From: Tidjanibacter sp.
GTDB taxonomy: Bacteria; Bacteroidota; Bacteroidia; Bacteroidales; Rikenellaceae
Length of the DNA: 64,000 nucleotides
Direction: 5' to 3'
NCBI GenBank assembly: GCA_017396085.1
Contig: JAFQNC010000018.1
Location: 1 to 64,000, forward strand
The translations under genes were made by a program, and so were the position numbers. The notes below the pieces were generated by a model, which was given only the letters and a program-made list of their open reading frames with translations, was not told the origin of the DNA and searched no databases. Shown here piece by piece: positions 61,598 to 64,000 of this stretch (position 1 is its first letter; every line of letters begins with the position of its first letter).

Positions 61598-63967
61598 TTA
61601 GAACGGGTAGCCGATACCGAAATTGAGAGCGGTATTGCTCCACTTGGGATGGGCGATTACCCAACGCTCGCCCTCGGGCTTGTTGGGGTTGTGGAGTTGC
61701 ACGCCCCAATCGAGGCGCAACACAAGCACCTTCAGGTTGAGCCTTAGGCCAAGGCCCGTATTAAGGGCTATCTGTGGCACAAACGAGCCGAAGCGGAAGG
61801 CTGCACCATCGGGCACTCCGTGGATGTCGGGGGTGTACCACACGTTGCCCGCATCCACAAATACAGCACCATCAAATATGCTCCAAATGGGGAATCTGAA
61901 CTCCGCATTGGCCTCCAAGCGGAGGTTGCCGAATTGGCTGGGGTAGCCACTGTGGACCTCGGCCGAACTGCCCGGGCCGATGGTGCGCACACTCCAACCA
62001 CGCATACTGTTGATACCGCCCGCATAGAAGAGTCGGTCGGCCGGTAGCGACTCGTGGTGGGAGTTGCCATAGGGGTAGATTATGCCGCCAAAGAGGCGGT
62101 AGACAAAGTTGCTGTGCTCGCCAACCTCCAACGATTGGGCCCACGAAAGGTCGGTGCGGATGTATTGGGCATAGGGGATGCCGAACATTGTGTAGTGCCC
62201 GTTGGTCTTGCTGCTGCCCAGCAGGTGGTTGATGCCCGAAAGGACATTTCCGCTGGTGCCAATGTTCACCCTCAGGTCCACATAGTCGCGCTTGGAGGTG
62301 ATGTTCTGTTCGCCAAAGTGGAAACTACCCGAGAGTCCCGCCATCATCTGGGTGGTGTAACTATCCCTCAAATAGGGGTTTTGGAGCCTGTCGAGGAACG
62401 ACTGGCTCACGTGGTTCATCTTCACAAGGCTCACGTCAAAGGGGCGCAGGGAGTAGTGGTAGAGCGAGCCGAAACTCCACGTGTAACCAAAGGTTACGTT
62501 GGAGAGGACTCGGTCGTAGTAGCGGCGGTTTTGGTCGTTGATGGAGAACTCAAGCCTTGTCTTGGCATTCTGAATTCGTCCGTTGGGGTCAAGGTCGCCG
62601 GGGAAGAGGAACTGCGGGAAGGTGATACCCACACGCCCTCCCAACTCAATGGAGTTGCGGTTGAACGAGGGGTCGGCCACCTTCAGAAACTCATAGCCGA
62701 AGGTAAAACTCATATCAAAGAGTTCGGCACCTCGGAAGGTGTTGCGGTTTTGGTAACCAACGGTGGTCGCCAACCCATAGAAACTTGACGTGGTGGAGGC
62801 CTCCAACTCCACCTTGTAGTTCTGCCTTTGGGCAGGTGTGAGCCTAATCTCACAGTCAAGTAGGCCCTCGGTGGTCTCGGCCGTGTCGCTCCAGTGGTCG
62901 CCAACGAGAGTAATGGGCGTGGGGGCGACTGTGGAGGGGGAGAAGAGTATGTTGGCACTACGGATGTAGTCCATACCCATAAGGTTGTCATAGGTGGAGT
63001 TCACCTTTGCATTGCTGTAGAGAGCCCCCTGTTGCAGTCGCACAAACTTGCGCAACACCGAAGGGCGCAGGTTGGGCTTGCCATCCGAGTAGACAATCTC
63101 CAACCCCTTGTAGTTCATCGTGTCGAGCGAGAGCAGATAGTCGGGGTCGGTTGCTGCACGTGTGGCATCGTAGGAGGGGAGAATCTTAATTCGGCCCAAA
63201 CGGTAGAGTGGGTGATTCTCCTCAATGGGTTGGCCTTGGCTGTTGTAGCCCACGGTGCGCCCACCGATGACCATCGTGAGGTTGGCTTGGTGCTTGCCAA
63301 TGGTGGTGTCCACTCGGAACTCTATGTCGGCCACGCTGAAGTCGTAGTAGCCCCTGTTGCGCAACACCTCGGCAATGCGTGTGCGCTCGGTGCCGAGCAT
63401 TTCAAGGTCGAGTATGTTCCCGGGGCGTACAAACGAGGTGGTGTCGGAGGCGAGCACTTTGGCCATAAAATCATCGCTAATCTGACTCTCAACCTTTGCA
63501 ATACGATAGGGCTCGCCTTGGAAGGTGGTGTAGGTAATCTCGGCGGTTTGATTCTTGGGGTTGAGGCGGAACGAATACTCCTCCTCGGCATTGAAAAAGC
63601 CCCTTGAAGCAACATAGGCCCCGATGTTGGCTGCGCTCAGGCGTGTCTGGGTGGTGTCGAGAATCACTGGCTCGGCTCCCACGTTGCGCAGGAACTTGTC
63701 CCACCACTTGGCACCCACCGTGTCGGCTTGGCAGTAGAGCCACGCACGTATGCCCCAGAGGTCCATCGAGGGGCGTTGGCGAATGTATTTGCTCACCTCG
63801 CTGCCGGCAATGCGCTCGTTGCGGGGGGTGCTTTTGTCCTCCTCGACCACATTCTTGGTGAGCATATAGGCCCCCTCGGGCAGGTAGCCCTTGATGTTGC
63901 AACCCACCAAAAAACAGAGTGCCAACAAGCACCCCGCAAGGGAGTATGTGCGCCTACTGATGGACAT
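61598..63967 (-). CDS. tamL: TamL-like lipoprotein (BamA/TamA superfamily)
   Basis: About 789 residues from ATG 63967. Lipoprotein signal MSISRRTYSLAGCLLALCFLVGC with the lipobox LVGC is followed by NIKGYLPEGAYMLTKNVVE, typical of Bacteroidetes TamL proteins. POTRA-like domains (ANIGAYVASRGFFNAE, ...VLRNRGYYDFSVADIEFRVDTT) and a C-terminal 16-strand barrel follow (YAGGINSMRGWSVRTIGPG, the R-G-W/x motif; end ALNFGIGYPF). It works with TamB in outer-membrane protein or lipid export. In Bacteroidetes TamL is a lipoprotein, unlike TamA. Confidence 0.88.
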   Translation of the reverse strand: MSISRRTYSLAGCLLALCFLVGCNIKGYLPEGAYMLTKNVVEEDKSTPRNERIAGSEVSKYIRQRPSMDLWGIRAWLYCQADTVGAKWWDKFLRNVGAEPVILDTTQTRLSAANIGAYVASRGFFNAEEEYSFRLNPKNQTAEITYTTFQGEPYRIAKVESQISDDFMAKVLASDTTSFVRPGNILDLEMLGTERTRIAEVLRNRGYYDFSVADIEFRVDTTIGKHQANLTMVIGGRTVGYNSQGQPIEENHPLYRLGRIKILPSYDATRAATDPDYLLSLDTMNYKGLEIVYSDGKPNLRPSVLRKFVRLQQGALYSNAKVNSTYDNLMGMDYIRSANILFSPSTVAPTPITLVGDHWSDTAETTEGLLDCEIRLTPAQRQNYKVELEASTTSSFYGLATTVGYQNRNTFRGAELFDMSFTFGYEFLKVADPSFNRNSIELGGRVGITFPQFLFPGDLDPNGRIQNAKTRLEFSINDQNRRYYDRVLSNVTFGYTWSFGSLYHYSLRPFDVSLVKMNHVSQSFLDRLQNPYLRDSYTTQMMAGLSGSFHFGEQNITSKRDYVDLRVNIGTSGNVLSGINHLLGSSKTNGHYTMFGIPYAQYIRTDLSWAQSLEVGEHSNFVYRLFGGIIYPYGNSHHESLPADRLFYAGGINSMRGWSVRTIGPGSSAEVHSGYPSQFGNLRLEANAEFRFPIWSIFDGAVFVDAGNVWYTPDIHGVPDGAAFRFGSFVPQIALNTGLGLRLNLKVLVLRLDWGVQLHNPNKPEGERWVIAHPKWSNTALNFGIGYPF

Positions 63968-64000
63968 CTTGTGTGGTCGAAAAATGGAATTAAACATACA

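Overview
The window looks like a chromosome segment of a gut Bacteroidales bacterium, most likely Alistipes-like (Rikenellaceae). The evidence is the repeated Bacteroidetes promoter pattern (TTTG, 18-21 bases, TAnnTTTG), a TamL-type lipoprotein, an ATP-type PEP carboxykinase, a glycogen synthase/phosphorylase fusion, and a GC-rich core (rnr, glycogen genes, pckA, efflux genes, asd) interrupted by AT-richer islands. The genus is an inference.

Layout. 1-8.35 kb: AT-richer mobile-type DNA with a cobO-like fragment fused to a MobV-like relaxase, a UvrD/Rep helicase, a DUF2971 protein and hypotheticals. It borders tRNA-Pro(GGG), whose 3' end is duplicated twice to its left (att-like scars). 9.1-24.1 kb: core genes: rnr; a leftward glycogen cluster (GT3-GT35 fusion, debranching enzyme, GT4, GH57); hemW; pckA. 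24.1-25.9 kb: a structured 6S-like RNA candidate, small secreted and membrane proteins, and a rubredoxin too short for most ORF callers. 26.38-40.28 kb: an integrative element of about 13.9 kb in the 3' end of tRNA-Ser(CGA), bounded by a 17-bp direct repeat. It carries a tyrosine integrase next to the left end, a polymerase-like replication gene, a type I restriction-modification locus (hsdM, hsdS, frameshifted hsdR) with accessory genes (DUF3800, a BECR-like protein, three membrane-anchored coiled-coil proteins), a second, catalytic-domain-only recombinase, and an excisionase-like protein next to the right end. 40.6-42.4 kb: ndk, rimM and rpsP. 42.7-43.2 kb: an outer-membrane protein with a pentanucleotide repeat in its promoter. 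43.4-50.4 kb: TetR-TolC-MFP-RND efflux operon plus a PII-like protein. 50.5-64 kb: a candidate sRNA, GT9, DUF4435, SUI1, an outer-membrane protein with an HExxH motif, PBP1A, three 106-bp tandem repeats, asd, GH16 and tamL.

The glycogen genes form a synthesis and turnover module. The element genes form a defence cargo: modification, specificity and restriction subunits interleaved with membrane and nuclease-like partners. The strongest novelty candidates are this type I RM locus with its accessory genes and zinc-knuckle-like HsdR insert, the polymerase-like protein, the 6S-like RNA, and the accretion of tRNA 3'-end scars beside both tRNA genes.
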